Source of the DNA: Phylloscopus collybita
Lineage: Eukaryota; Chordata; Aves; Passeriformes; Phylloscopidae
DNA: 64,000 nt
Direction: 5' to 3'
NCBI GenBank assembly: GCA_027886175.1
Contig: JAJNNQ010000027.1
Span: forward strand, 8,446,001-8,510,000
Positions 39,380 through 51,200 of this stretch are shown piece by piece (the stretch's first letter is position 1; every line of letters begins with the position of its first letter). The notes under the pieces are model-generated. The model was not told the DNA's origin, searched no databases, and saw nothing but the letters and a program-made list of their open reading frames with translations. The position numbers and the translations under genes are program-made.

Positions 39380-40155
39380 AGTGAATCAGAAAAAGTTTAT
39401 TTAAAAAAAAAAACAAAAAATCCCCCCCTCAAAACCCCACATACTTTCTGATAAGCTTATTGCTCAAGTTAGATCTCCTGTGACACTGCTCATTCTCCTC
39501 TTGGTCTGTAGCACCAGAAGTACTCTTGCATCCCTGTCTTCCCTCCAGCCAACATCATCTGGAAATGTTCATCATTTTCGATTGGTCCCAAATATCAGCA
39601 TTTAATTCTGTCCTTACTATGCACACAGATCATGGAGGTCCCCAGACATGAAGGTCCTTCTCACTGGGACAACTCTATGGATTTATTCAGCCATGTGACC
39701 CCACCAGGATGGGAGTCCCTAATTTGCAGAAACATTAAAAAAAAAAAAAGAAGGAAAGATGTATCTACCTTCTCCTTTGAAGTCAAAACCTAAACAGCAG
39801 TAAAATCATCCCTGAATCACTCAGCCTGCAGTCCATGTCCATGTTCATTCTACAGATCATGGTCTACTCTCAGTAACCAGCCTTCAGGATCCCTGAATGG
39901 ACTTTTTACAGCTTTTCCCTGTCTCACCTTGCCATCCTACATCCACTGAACCAGGGCTTGTCTTCCAAGCTCCTGTGAAAAGGATATTGCCTGTTTCTTG
40001 TGCAGCAGATCCACACTGTAGCAAAATAGCAGAATTCTCTCACTGGTCCCTGTCTCTGCTTTGGGTGGTCACAGAGACTTCTGGACCTTCCTCCTGGACA
40101 GCTGTCAGACAGGTTTGGTAAGAACAGAGCAGATGGCTTTGTGCTTCATGTTCAG
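39380..40155 (-). other. SLC35C2: SLC35C2 3' UTR (inferred)
   Basis: Sequence between the stop codon and the best poly(A) signal. It has no family-like coding potential. Other possible signals inside it are AATAAA at 39687-39682 and ATTAAA at 39606-39601, so shorter 3' UTR forms are possible. Confidence 0.6.
39396..39401 (-). terminator. SLC35C2: Candidate poly(A) signal of SLC35C2
   Basis: Minus-strand AATAAA about 755 nt past the stop. A U-rich run precedes it and a GU-rich TTTGTCTGT follows within 25 nt, the usual arrangement for a cleavage site. It is the best of three candidate signals downstream of the stop. Confidence 0.55.
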
Positions 40156-43100
40156 TCAGTGCTGTTGTGGGGTTTCAACAACCTCTTCCTCTTCCTCACC
40201 ACGTTCAGGATGGTGCAGCAGCAGCTCCAGGTCAGGGTCAGAGCTGGCCTCTTTGTGTGGCTCCAGTGCTTTGTCACCTGCATGCAGACAGCCCACTTAG
40301 TGACAAACTTGCTTTGCTTCCCACCAAACCTGGCGCTGTCAAGGAGCTGGAACCAGACACACCTCCTAGTAAAGCAATGAGAAAGCCTACAAAGAAAGAG
40401 GAAGTGATTTAAAACAATCACCTTTGGAATTCATGGCTTTGAGAAGAATGTGAAGGGAGATTCCTAACAGGCAGACAGCAAAGCCCAGCCAGTTCAAGAG
40501 ACTGAGGCGGTCTCCCAGTAAATGTGTGGCGAGGAATAAAATGCAGATTTCCTGTGGAAACAAAAAAACATGACAAGTGGCAGGGCAGGACCTGAGGAGA
40601 TATGCATGATACATTTTACAGCTGAAGCCTAGATCAAGATGTCAGGCTGCTAAATTTCTATCAGCACATTCTTTCATGCGCACAGAGTTCTAAAAACAGT
40701 TTCTAGAAACAAACAACCTGTCAAACTGGGATGTGGGATTTTAAGTCATCTGACTGCATAGCTCAGTTACAGAGAAATCTTGCAACTTCTGGATCAGAGA
40801 GATTTCATATATCACAGTTCAGCTCAGAAGTATGTGTGCTGGACTCCTCTGAGGAGGGGAGGATGTGCCAAACTAGGTTACAGAGATAGCTCAAACCAGT
40901 GGTTTGGTCATGTGCAGGTCTGATGCAAGAGCCTGCCCTTCTTACCCCTCCTCTCTTCCACACCATCTGCCGCTCATGAGGGCAATGTGTTTTAGTCTAT
41001 CCCACATTCCAACAAGCTTTGATCATTAATGGTATTTTTTACAGAACAGCCACTGATCTCTAGCCCTTTGCTGTCTGGGACCAAGAGACTTCACTGCAGA
41101 GACTGCAAGGCAAAGCATCAAGCTCCTGTGCAGGGAGAACAAAAGTAACGAGCAATAATTTCTAAGGATCTAAGCAAGCTCCCACCACATAAAGCCCAAT
41201 AGGGATGACTCAGTACTTGCCTTCTAGCATTAGCACAGGAACCATGCCTTACCTTAAAAATGCCAGCAATGGAAAGGGTGAGGCTAGATGTTCTGGAAAC
41301 CAAGAGGAACTCAGAAAAGCCTAGACCAAAGGCAAGAATTCCACCCAAGAACAGCTTCCCTACCAGAGAGAACAGCATTCCTGCTTCATGGAAACGGAAG
41401 AGCTTCTCTGATATGGACAAAGGCAGGCCTAGGAACAAAACAATGAGTAGCAGACTACCATTCCCAGCTCTTTATAAGAAGATCAGTGGGGTGGGCTGCT
41501 CACATTCCAGTATCAGGAGGATGTGGAGCCAGTTCCTCACAGCCCTTACTTGCACAAGTGTGGCAGGCTATTACCTGTATGCACTCGTTAATGTCCTGCC
41601 AGCATAAGATAAATCCAGGTCTCTAACTACTTTGCAGAGTTCAAAGCTGTTCACTTATCTAAGTGAATTATCTCGAACAACAAACTGCTAAGCAATCTCC
41701 CAACCACTCTGTAAAGCTATCCCTGCTTTCTCTAATGAACTCACGCACCCTCAAACACCGCAAAGAGTGGGAAGAGCCCCAGGAACATGAGCGGCTGCAG
41801 GTGAAACATGATATCAATGGGATTCTGGAGCCCTGAAAGAGGAGAATCAGTAACAGACCAGGCAGCAACAAGCCAGGGAATAACACAGGTCCCAGAGCCT
41901 TTATTAGCACCATTCCTAGACATATACCTTATTTGTGATGCCCACACCTGTGCTGCTGCAGACACCAAGCCACCTTCATTACCCAACAACAGATATCCCA
42001 CGCCCAAGGTTTCAAACACCTGCCATGAGATGTTTTGTCTCTGCAGCAAGGGCTATCACCTCTCCTTATTCCCCTCCCTGTTACCAGCACCACCTCCCTC
42101 TCCTAACACCCCACATACCCAGTTCAGCCTTCTGCATCAGTATCTGTGTGAGAGTCCAGCGAATGCCCCCCAGGAAAGAGGCACAGAGCACCAGCACAAA
42201 GCCTTGTGCATTGAACTGTGTGGACTTGTAGGTGAACATGAAGAGTCCCCCAGCAATGAGCAGAACCACCAGCAGCAACGTCACCCTCTGCAGGAGAGCA
42301 AACACAACAGAGGCAGGCACCTCCTTCCTTTCAGATTCACCCACATAACTGCATCATTCCTCTGCTTACATGTTTCTTGTACATGCACTGCCTACTTCCC
42401 TGGGTCTGACCTCCCTCCCTAGAGCATTGTGTGGGACCCTTACCACTTCCTCCAGCTTGAAGAGCAGTGAAAAGAGCAGGATGAAGAGAATGGCTGAGGA
42501 TTTGGTCATCGTGTAGCTGTAAGGACCAAAATATACTGTCAGACTCCTTCAAAGTAGTTCTTCCCATCAAAGTACTATTAGGAACCATTACCCATTTCTA
42601 CATTGCTACCAGCAACCTATCACAGACCCTGCATGCTGATCCCACTAACCAAACACCTGTTCAAGAAACAGACCCTGGCAAAGCACCTTCAAACCCCACC
42701 AGAGGCTCCCAGGGAACATGGTGTTTGTACTCACAGGGAGACAGTGACATACAGAAAGCTCCAGTTACTCAGTCCAATATCCAAGGAAGTTGACAGAGCT
42801 AAAGAATCAATGAAAAAGTCCTGAAGTTAACTGTCTTCCATGACATTAAACAAACCCACCACAAAACCCTGCTTCATGGCCACAAACATAGATAGCACAG
42901 CAGATCCAGGGGAAAAATAAGCTTTCCTCAAGTTAGTTCTTCAAAACCAACATAACTCAGATATTCTCAGCTCTTCATGTTTCTGTCCTGTTCCCTGTGA
43001 CTCAAGTTGGGCTCAGCATTGCACTCACTCAACATGCATTACAAAAAGGCTAGAAATAACTCTTGCCCTCTCGTGACTGAAAGTGCTTAGAGATTTGCAT

Positions 43101-44806
43101 AAAGTCTTTCTTGAATGTATCAGAGCATGATAACTTGTAAGTCTGAGGGCCACTGCAAGAAGCCTGAAGAAGCAACAATTATCAGCACACAGCCTTAACC
43201 TTGGCACAGCTTTTAGTACAGTCTATTCTCCCTTCTATGTAAGTTTCCTACCACAGGAAACAGAGTTACTGATCCAAGGGCAGGGCATGCTGAAAGGTAA
43301 AATTGCTGCAGATGTGGAGAAAGCTTTTTTCAAGAAACCATGGGGCCATGTAATGTAAAGTACTGCAAACCTTGCCAGAGATCATAGACCAGATGCTCTT
43401 CTGTGTGAGCCAATACAACACACAGCCAAAGAACTGCAGAAGTAGTTACAGTTCTGTGCTCCGAGTAGGAGCTTCATTCCTTGGTCTCAGGTACAGTTCT
43501 GTGTGCCATGAATGATGAATTCTCTACCAAGCTCCACCCTGAGAAAGATGCAACACATGGCTTGATACCAATGTTAAAGAGAAAATGTTACTTGCACAAT
43601 TTATCAAGGCACTGCAGAAGGTTTCTCTTCGTTTGTTCTCATGTGCCAGTGGCTCCTTCAGAAAGACTCATTCTGTGTAGCCTCTCCCTGTTCTCACACA
43701 TCTTTGTAATGAGCAATGAAGGTAACATGTCTCAGGCTGAAGCTTTAAGCAGCATCTACACCTGTCCTACACCTGGTAGGGAAACAGAGGGGCCAGAGCG
43801 ATGCCTGCATCCCACAGCTCACCCTGTCCCAGGGGATTGGTTCTGACCACCCCAGGCAGACAAACGGCTCTGGAAGCAGCCACAGTGCCATGGGCATCCC
43901 TGAGCAGCCTCACAGAGTTGCAGAATATGCTGATGCGGAACGGACCTATCAGGATCATTGAGTCCAACTCCTGGCCCTGCACAGGACACCTCAGCAATCC
44001 CACCCTGTGCCTGAGAGCGTTGTCCAAACACTTCTTGAACTCAGTATTGATCCCATAACCACTCCCCTGGGGAGCCTGTTCCAGCCTGTTTCACCCTCTG
44101 GGTGAAAACATTTTCCTAATATCCAACCTAAATCTCCCTTGGTTCTGCTTCATATGTTTTCTTGGATCCTGTCACTGGTTACAAGAGCGAAGAGACCAGT
44201 CCTGCCCCTCTGCTTCCTCTCCTGAGGATGCTGAAGACCACAATGAGGTCTCCCCTCAGTCTTCACTTCTCCATACCGAACACACCAAGTGACCTCCACC
44301 GCTCCTCATAAGGCCTCCCCTCCACTCCCATCACCATCCTTGTGGCTCTCCTCTGGACGCCCTCCAACACCTAATGTTTTTCTTATATTGTTGCGCCCCG
44401 AACTTGTGGCCCGCTCCCGCTCCGCCGCCCCGGTTCCGTCCCCTCCTGTGCCCGGCCGTACCTGCGGGGGCGGCCCGGCGAAGGCAGTCGGCCCAGGACA
44501 GCGCTGCCCGCGGCCGCCCGGAGCGGCAGCGCGCCAGGGCGCGGGCCAGCGCCGCCAAAGCGAAGATGAGCAGCAGGTGCAGCAGCGTGACCAACAGCGG
44601 GAACGGGAAGCTCTGCGGGACCGACAGCTGCTGTCAACTCCGCCGCCCATCCCGCCGCCGCCACCCCGCACCGCCCCGCCACCCCGCACCTTCATGAGCC
44701 ACTTGTTGTAGAAGGTGATGCCGATGGAGAAGCCGTAGTAGAGCAACACCAGCGGCGCCGCCAGCGCCGCCCGCCCCAGGGCCGCGCCGCCCGCCCCCGC
44801 CGCCAT
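40156..44806 (-). CDS. SLC35C2: SLC35C2, solute carrier family 35 member C2 (complete, 9 coding exons)
   Basis: Multi-pass protein of the drug/metabolite and nucleotide-sugar transporter superfamily, located in the early secretory pathway; family knowledge links it to Notch fucosylation, and its substrate is not settled. Exons in transcript order: 44806-44690, 44612-44462, 42798-42735, 42516-42444, 42287-42119, 41832-41749, 41428-41253, 40551-40422, 40277-40156. They join in frame to 1086 nt, 361 residues, all with GT-AG junctions. Diagnostic segments are [17 protein letters not shown] near the N terminus, [64 protein letters not shown] and [14 protein letters not shown]. About ten hydrophobic helices follow one another. 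The cytosolic tail has the family's acidic run (GEEEEE) and ends in PQQH. The alanine/glycine-rich N terminus differs from human but keeps the length. The frame stays open upstream of the chosen ATG to at least 45139, but that sequence is not family-like. The start lies 409 bp below the ELMO2 stop. Confidence 0.97.
43911..44390 (-). mobile_element. CR1 LINE fragment in SLC35C2 intron 2
   Basis: Reverse-strand CR1: CCTATCAGGATCATTGAGTC, CAACTCCTGGCCCTGCACAG, ATTTTCCTAATATCCAACC, AATGAGGTCTCCCCTCAG, and CTCTGGACGCCCTCCAACAC at its 5' end. It stops about 70 bp from the exon 2 donor at 44461, so it abuts the promoter CpG island. Confidence 0.95.
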
Positions 44807-45215
44807 GCGCCCGGCACCGCGCCGGGGGAGCGAGGAGCAGGAGGGACCGCGGATGGGGGACCGGGGGATGCCGGGGACGGGGCCGCGGCAGGACAGGACA
44901 AGGCAGGGCGGGACGTGGACCGTGATGCTGAGCGGGTCGTGGCGGCAGGGGAAGCGGGGCCGCCGGTGACGTTGCCCGGCGGGGCGGGGGAACGAGCGAC
45001 GGTGGCGGAGCGGGGCGGGCGCGCCGCGGTGACGCTCCGCGCAGGGCGGAAAGAGGCGGAGGCGGCGGCGGCGAGGAGCGCTACTGGTTATTATTGGAAC
45101 CGATACAAAAGGCGGGCGGCGCCGGGGCCCCCGGCCCACGGCACGGCAGAAGCGGCGGCCGCGAACGCACGGCCCGAGCGGGCTCGGTGCGGGAGCCGGC
45201 GGCAGCGCGGGGCCC
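44390..45215 (-). promoter_or_regulatory. SLC35C2: CpG island: SLC35C2 promoter overlapping the ELMO2 3' end
   Basis: Very GC- and CpG-rich sequence covers SLC35C2 exons 1 and 2, its 77-bp first intron, its upstream region and the bases just past the ELMO2 stop. A lone AT-richer patch holds an inverted CCAAT box (CCAAT on the minus strand, 45097-45093) about 290 bp before the SLC35C2 start. No TATA box is evident, as expected for a housekeeping CpG promoter. The ELMO2 3' UTR must begin here too, because its stop is at 45216. Confidence 0.75.
44613..44689 (-). other. SLC35C2: SLC35C2 intron 1, 77 bp, GC-rich
   Basis: Donor AAG|GTGCGG and acceptor GTCCCGCAG|AGC bound a 77-bp intron of repeated GGTGGCGG-like sequence lying inside the CpG island. 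This is near the lower size limit for vertebrate introns. Both flanking exons are fixed by protein homology (FYNKWLMK, then [18 protein letters not shown]). Confidence 0.9.
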
Positions 45216-48200
45216 TCAGCCGTAGTGGTACACGAAGTCGTAGCTGCTCGGCTCCTTGGGGATCGGCGGCGGCGCTTCGGGGATCTGGATGTTCTCCAAG
45301 TCCAGGAGCCTCAGCTTCATTTCCATGCTCAGCAGCGTGTCCAGGTCACTCTTGGTCAGCTCACTGGACATGTCCTTCCCCAAGAGAGCATTTAGCCCAT
45401 CAATCCAGATACAGTACTGTGGAAAAGAAGGGGCCACTCATGACTCTAGGCGTAAATGGTACCTTACGTTGAATCTTTCCGTCCATGCAAAAGTTAGAGA
45501 ACTTCAAGACAGGAAACACTGGAGGGAGTTAACATGTAGGGAAAAAAATCCCACCCCCAACCCTACAAGGTGCCTGCCCACAGAGATTCCCAATGGAAGT
45601 TACAAGCCTAGAGGAGTGTGAGCCCATGGTTGTAGTAGAAGGACCAGAGTTTCTACTGTGGCACAACAAATGAAAAAAGTAAGCCTACTCCAGGCATCAT
45701 AGGAGGAAAAAAGTAGCAGTCCAGACTACGGGAAATTAGTGTGGGATTTTTTTTTCTTTTTAAATTAAAAAGATAACTAAGGGAAAAAAAAAAAAAAAAG
45801 ATGGTTCATACTAAGCATCACCAACATATTCTAGTAATGAACCTGGTGAGAGACAGCCTGCTCGAGTCTCTAATGAGAAGCAACCAATCCTTCTTAATCT
45901 CTGGATTAATTGCTATATATTCTACTGCTTAATCACTACATTTCTTACCTCGTATTTATTAGGTGCAATGAAGTTCAAGGTCTCATCGGGATCGTATAAT
46001 ATGGAGAAGGCTAATTCTAACACTTCCTAAATGGAAAAGAATCTTTCACTCATCAGTTGAACAAAACATTACTGCGCCTTCTGCCTGACACCCCGAGTAC
46101 ACTTTCCCATATTGGTATTGTGAGCAATTCTGAAGATACTACAGCACAGTCATGCTTACAGCTCCTTGCAGTCACAAAGGAACACTAGGAAAGGGCCCAG
46201 ACAGGAGATGGGGTTTGTACACAACACACCTGCAGTGGGGGAGACCATTCACTCCTGTTGTTTGCTTTCGGTCTTAAACACTACAGCATTAGATATCAAT
46301 GACAGCGAAAAGGGAGCACTTGCCTTATTCTGTTTCAGTGCACTTTTCTCTTTCATGTGTGGACAATCCTTCCCTGTGACAATGGCTTTGATGTCTGCAA
46401 CTGGAACTAACAGTGAAAAAGTAAAACTCCCAAACAAGCAATCCTAACCAGGAAAAGACAGAACTTTGTTTTGTTTTTGCAACTGAATACTGTTTGGTTT
46501 TTTAGCTTGTCAGTGCAGTTTTCCAAAACACGTTACCAGTAAGACATCCCTGCACCTGGCTTTTTTAAAAGAACTATCAAGTAATTCCAAGATTGGAAGA
46601 ATTTGGGAAGGACCAAAAGTTGGTATCCCCTTAATCAGAATTTCAGCCTTGGGTCTTTCATCTTTATCTAAGATTATATTCAGCCTCTAGACAGCAGAGC
46701 ACAGAACAGTGCAGAGCCTGTAATCAGGACTTACTTTTTTCTTGTAAAGATTCAAAGGTCACTTCCCCCTGGGCATTATCTTCCAGATCTCCATAGTGTA
46801 GCACCTTGTGATTAAGAGCCAGGCGACAATACCAGAATCTTTCTGGAACACACACCAAGTAGAGTAAGTTGAACAAGATCATTCACATAGGGTCTCACAG
46901 CTGCTATGTTACAGCCTCTCCACCCAATCCATCTGCTTGCCCAGTTCTTCAGCACAGCTTCTTATTCATGAGGGGATGGCTGTATTCTTAGAAATGCACA
47001 TTTGTGCCATCCCAAACTACTGGCTGATATGGACAGCCCAAGTAAGCAGCTTTTCCTTCTGAACACATGCCTGCTGACAGATTAATTAATTAGATCTTAC
47101 TTGCTACAGTTCTTCACATGGAAAAATACAGTAGATACTGTCACCTTACCTTGTCTTCTGCGGTTTCCAATTTTTCTAAAGCTACTTCCCTCACAAAGCC
47201 TGTTCAGGCGCTGTTGCTTTATCAGCTCCAAGATCTCAGGTTGGATTTTCTCTCTCAGCTCCCTGGCAGTCAAATATGGAAGAGTAAGCAGAAAATGGAG
47301 ATAATGGCAAGGATAGAAGACAACTGTTTTTGTTAGGCACGTACACAATAGGTGGAGACTGGAAGTCATCTTGGCTCATTCTCTCAGACTGGCGTAGCCG
47401 CAGAATCTCAGAATAGCTCAGGCTGCGCAGTTTGCTCTTGAACTGGTCCAAGGAGTTTGGTTTAGAGGGGAGAGCCCTTGTGATCTGTTCCCTAACAACC
47501 TGCATAACCTAAAGAGGTGGGACAGGAAGAAAAATAAGTCACGTTCTTGTTGGCAGCAGAGTATCAGGGCACAGCTCAGGGGCAGCAAGGAACTGACATG
47601 AGATAAGCAGGGCCAGGAGTCAGTATACTAGTGACTTTGAAGATCCAGAAGAACCAAGAAGGACCTCAGGGCATTCCAAATAAAAGGTAAGTTATCCTCC
47701 CTTACAGCCCATACCAATGCCCTGTCACATCTTCTGCACCCTACTCTTTAACCAAAGGCTGAGTGAACATGTGGTGATCTGCAAAAGATTTTACAAAAAT
47801 ATCTCTTCCCCACTCTGACCTTATTAAAATCTTCTGCTGTTGCCCTCATTTCTTTCCAAGTCTTGTTCAACAGCTGTATACAGATGGCAAACAATTCCTC
47901 AAATGCACGGTCATGGGTGAAAAACATGGGGTGATAGTCATTCCGGCCTTCATTGGCTTCAGAAAGAAACAAAGCACAACCATGTGAGCATATTGGACAA
48001 AAGGTACTAGGCGTAACTAAAGTCCACTACAGTGACAGACAACTGATGGTCTGCAACAGTACTTACTCCATGGGATTGAGACAGTTCAATACTTTGACAC
48101 TCCACAGACAGTTTATTGACAACAGAAATTCTCCCCACACTTTGCCATGCAAACCTCTGTGACTCATGCCCTTTTCATCCTGGTCCCCCAAAATAACTGC

Positions 48201-51200
48201 TTGCAGTGTCTCCTACCTTCCTCTAGTGGAATTTCTTACAGTGGTTAATTTTCTCAGAATGCTGTTTTGAAACTGTCAGAGCTAATAAACTTTTCCCAAG
48301 TTCATAATGGTTTCAAGACTATTTTTAAACAGCACCCTCCTGAAGCTCTGGGAAGTTGAAGCTTGTATCAGTTTTTCAGGAGAACCATAGTGTACACACC
48401 AACATTTCTTACTTTATTTTGATAGTGGTATCATCACCCAGACATCAACAGTCCTAGAGCTAACTCCAAGCTCTCTCTGTCCTTATATGGCAGAGGTGAG
48501 ATGAAGGTACAAATGCCTGTGAATATTAGTTTCTAGAAGCATCAGCCCAGCAGCTTGTAAAGCTGGGTAATCAATGGTACTTACGGAGTTCTCCAACTTG
48601 CAGGATCTCACAAAGCATCCTGGTGAGCTCAATGGCACTGCGCCCAAAGGGACACTCATGTTTATCTTCTCGACTGCTGTTCTCTAGAACAATCTGCAAG
48701 AACAGGATGCCACACACACTAAGGAGAGCTGCTGAGGTGTTGGCATCTGTAAAAATCAGCAGCTTCACATACCCTGATATAGGTGTCCTGATGAAATTTG
48801 GCCAAGTAAAGCATGTTGTCCAAAGCTAGCATTCCAGGAGGAGTCTGCGTAAAATCCATGGCTGGATTGATGTGATTCTGTGAAAAGAGTGTGTAGAAAT
48901 AATCCAAACAAATTACCTCAGAGGAATTGTGTGAGAACATTTTCTGAATGAATTTTAAACCACCTGTCCATCAAGCACTCCCTCATATCTATCCAAGAGG
49001 TAGCCCTGAATACCTGCTGACAATGCTATCTGAACTTTCTAGAGGAGAGGCTGATTCCAAGTTCTTCAAGTATAACTGCATATGGTAAGGAAATACCTCC
49101 AGGGAATGCCTAATGAACCTTTGCATGTAATCCATCACCAAGTTCATAATGATTTTCCCCATGAGTGTGAGTGTAATTGAATCTCTAAACTCAGATATTG
49201 AAATAAGGTAAAGAAAACACCTATTTCTGTTCCTTATTTCCCCACAACTCCTATGGAGATTGCTTAGATTGCCTTGACAAAGTTCAGTCTAGATGCATAC
49301 AGTGAATCCCAGCATTTTGTAGTCCTTGGTGTACATGGCTTTGCGTTTCTCTGTTCCGCTGCCAGGGACGGTGTTGCTGTCAGACTCTGCATCAAATGCA
49401 ATTCTTCTCAGCTCAAATATGATGTCTCTCTGTGCCTGAAGGACAGAAGGCAGGGAAATGGTGACGTGATCAATCACTACAGCAGTATTTTCACATAATG
49501 CACAGTCCTGCATCTCTCTTCAGAGCTCAAAGAATGAACAGAGAGAGATGCACAAAGAGGCAATCCATTTCAAAATGGCAAGTTTCATTACAGTGGGTAA
49601 TGCAAAATATTTGTTTGCATTTTTCTTTAACTGCGAGTTTAGTTACAGGCAATTTCCAGGCATTTGGGTAATGCTATGGCATTTCTCCTTAAAAACTGCA
49701 ATACAGCTGAGTAACAGACACCTTAAAAATGCCTGGTTTTCCTCCTACACTGCAAGCAAATGGATAAAATGATATGCCCTTTTAAAAGTAACCAGTTTGA
49801 TAACTGTCATCACACTGGTCAAGAAAGGAGTATATGACTTTCAGTGCCCACTTACATCTCAGAGTCCTATAGAATGCAGCAGGATGGTCATGAGCAGACC
49901 CTAATCTTAAGGTTTACAATGTGAAAGGTGAGTTTGAAACTTTATGTATCATGCACTGCAAATTCTATAGCACTAGGGAGCTCAGGAATAAGGCCCTTTG
50001 TACATCCCATTGTATCAGCTCTTACTCAGCTCTAATAGTGACCTGATCATTGGGATCCATCTTGGTCATCATTCTCTCTTCCAGGAGATTAAAGGTCAGG
50101 ACCTGCAGGACGTAGAGCTGATGTGCCATTTCTGTTTTAATGGGGCGGTTTCCTCTGATCACATGCTGCAAAATAAAGGAGAGGGTAGAAATTAAGAGAA
50201 TGCAAATAAAAGCTGAGGTGTCAGCGCTAGGCATGTGCCAGACAGCATGTGCATCTCTCTTATGAAGAGGCAATTGTTTAACCTCCATATTCGACCAGAA
50301 GCATTATTATAATGCTCTGTAAGAGCAGAAAACAGCATCCTGGTAACTCCCTTCTGAACAAGTTTTACCTTTGAAAGAGTCACTTTTCTGAAAATGCCTT
50401 GAGGGCAGCAGAATTTACACAGAATATGCACAAGTGAAACCTCCATTGAGAGGACATTAGGAAGCACTTTGTCATTCCAGACATACTTACATTTAGGATT
50501 ATAGACCTCAGGTGCTTCTGGGCAAATGCATTAGCCATTTCCTGTCGTGGAATTTAAAGATGAAATAACATGAGTGAAATATAAACAAAAAGCCCACACT
50601 GTGCAGAAAGGAGAAAATGGAGGAAGGCTATGAATTGGAGACAGCACTGGCAAACAACAAAGTGCTTTTCTACAGACTGTCAATTTAGCATAGCATCTCA
50701 CCACAGCTCATAGATGGCTCCCCTACAGAACATCACTAGTGTGGAGAAAGCCACAGTCAAAGCACAGAACCAATTTTAGCTTAATGTTGGACATCAAGTG
50801 GTACTTCACTGTTAGGAGATATGGCAGCAGGGAGCATATTGTGCATTGCCCAGGAAAAATCTGCTATCTACAAGAGCTTCCTCCAATTAGCATTTCACAG
50901 CTTCTTACACCAAAGTAAACACCCAAGATAACAAGAGCTATGGGATGCAGTTTCAGGTCTCCTCCCTCTCAAAAACTCTCCCTCTGAAATTTATTTCTTC
51001 TGTCCAGTTCCTAAAGAGATGTTCAGAAGTCAGCTTGAGGACAATTCGAAGAAGCATTTCAATTTACAAAAATACAGGCTAATAATTTTCATGCTTAGAG
51101 GAAAGCTTCGTCTTTCCCTCCTGACTGCATAGATTCCTTCTCTAGATGAGGAGGGTTTCCCAAACATCAAGTCATGATGACAAACAGTCACAGAAGGTGC

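Noticed and set aside
39682..39687. AATAAA as the main SLC35C2 poly(A) signal
   Set aside because: The downstream region lacks a GU-rich element as good as that after 39396, so it is kept only as an alternative.
44306..45139. 277-residue minus-strand frame spanning SLC35C2 exon 1
   Set aside because: Only the 39 residues of exon 1 are real. The rest is open leader and read-through of the 77-bp intron in the wrong frame.
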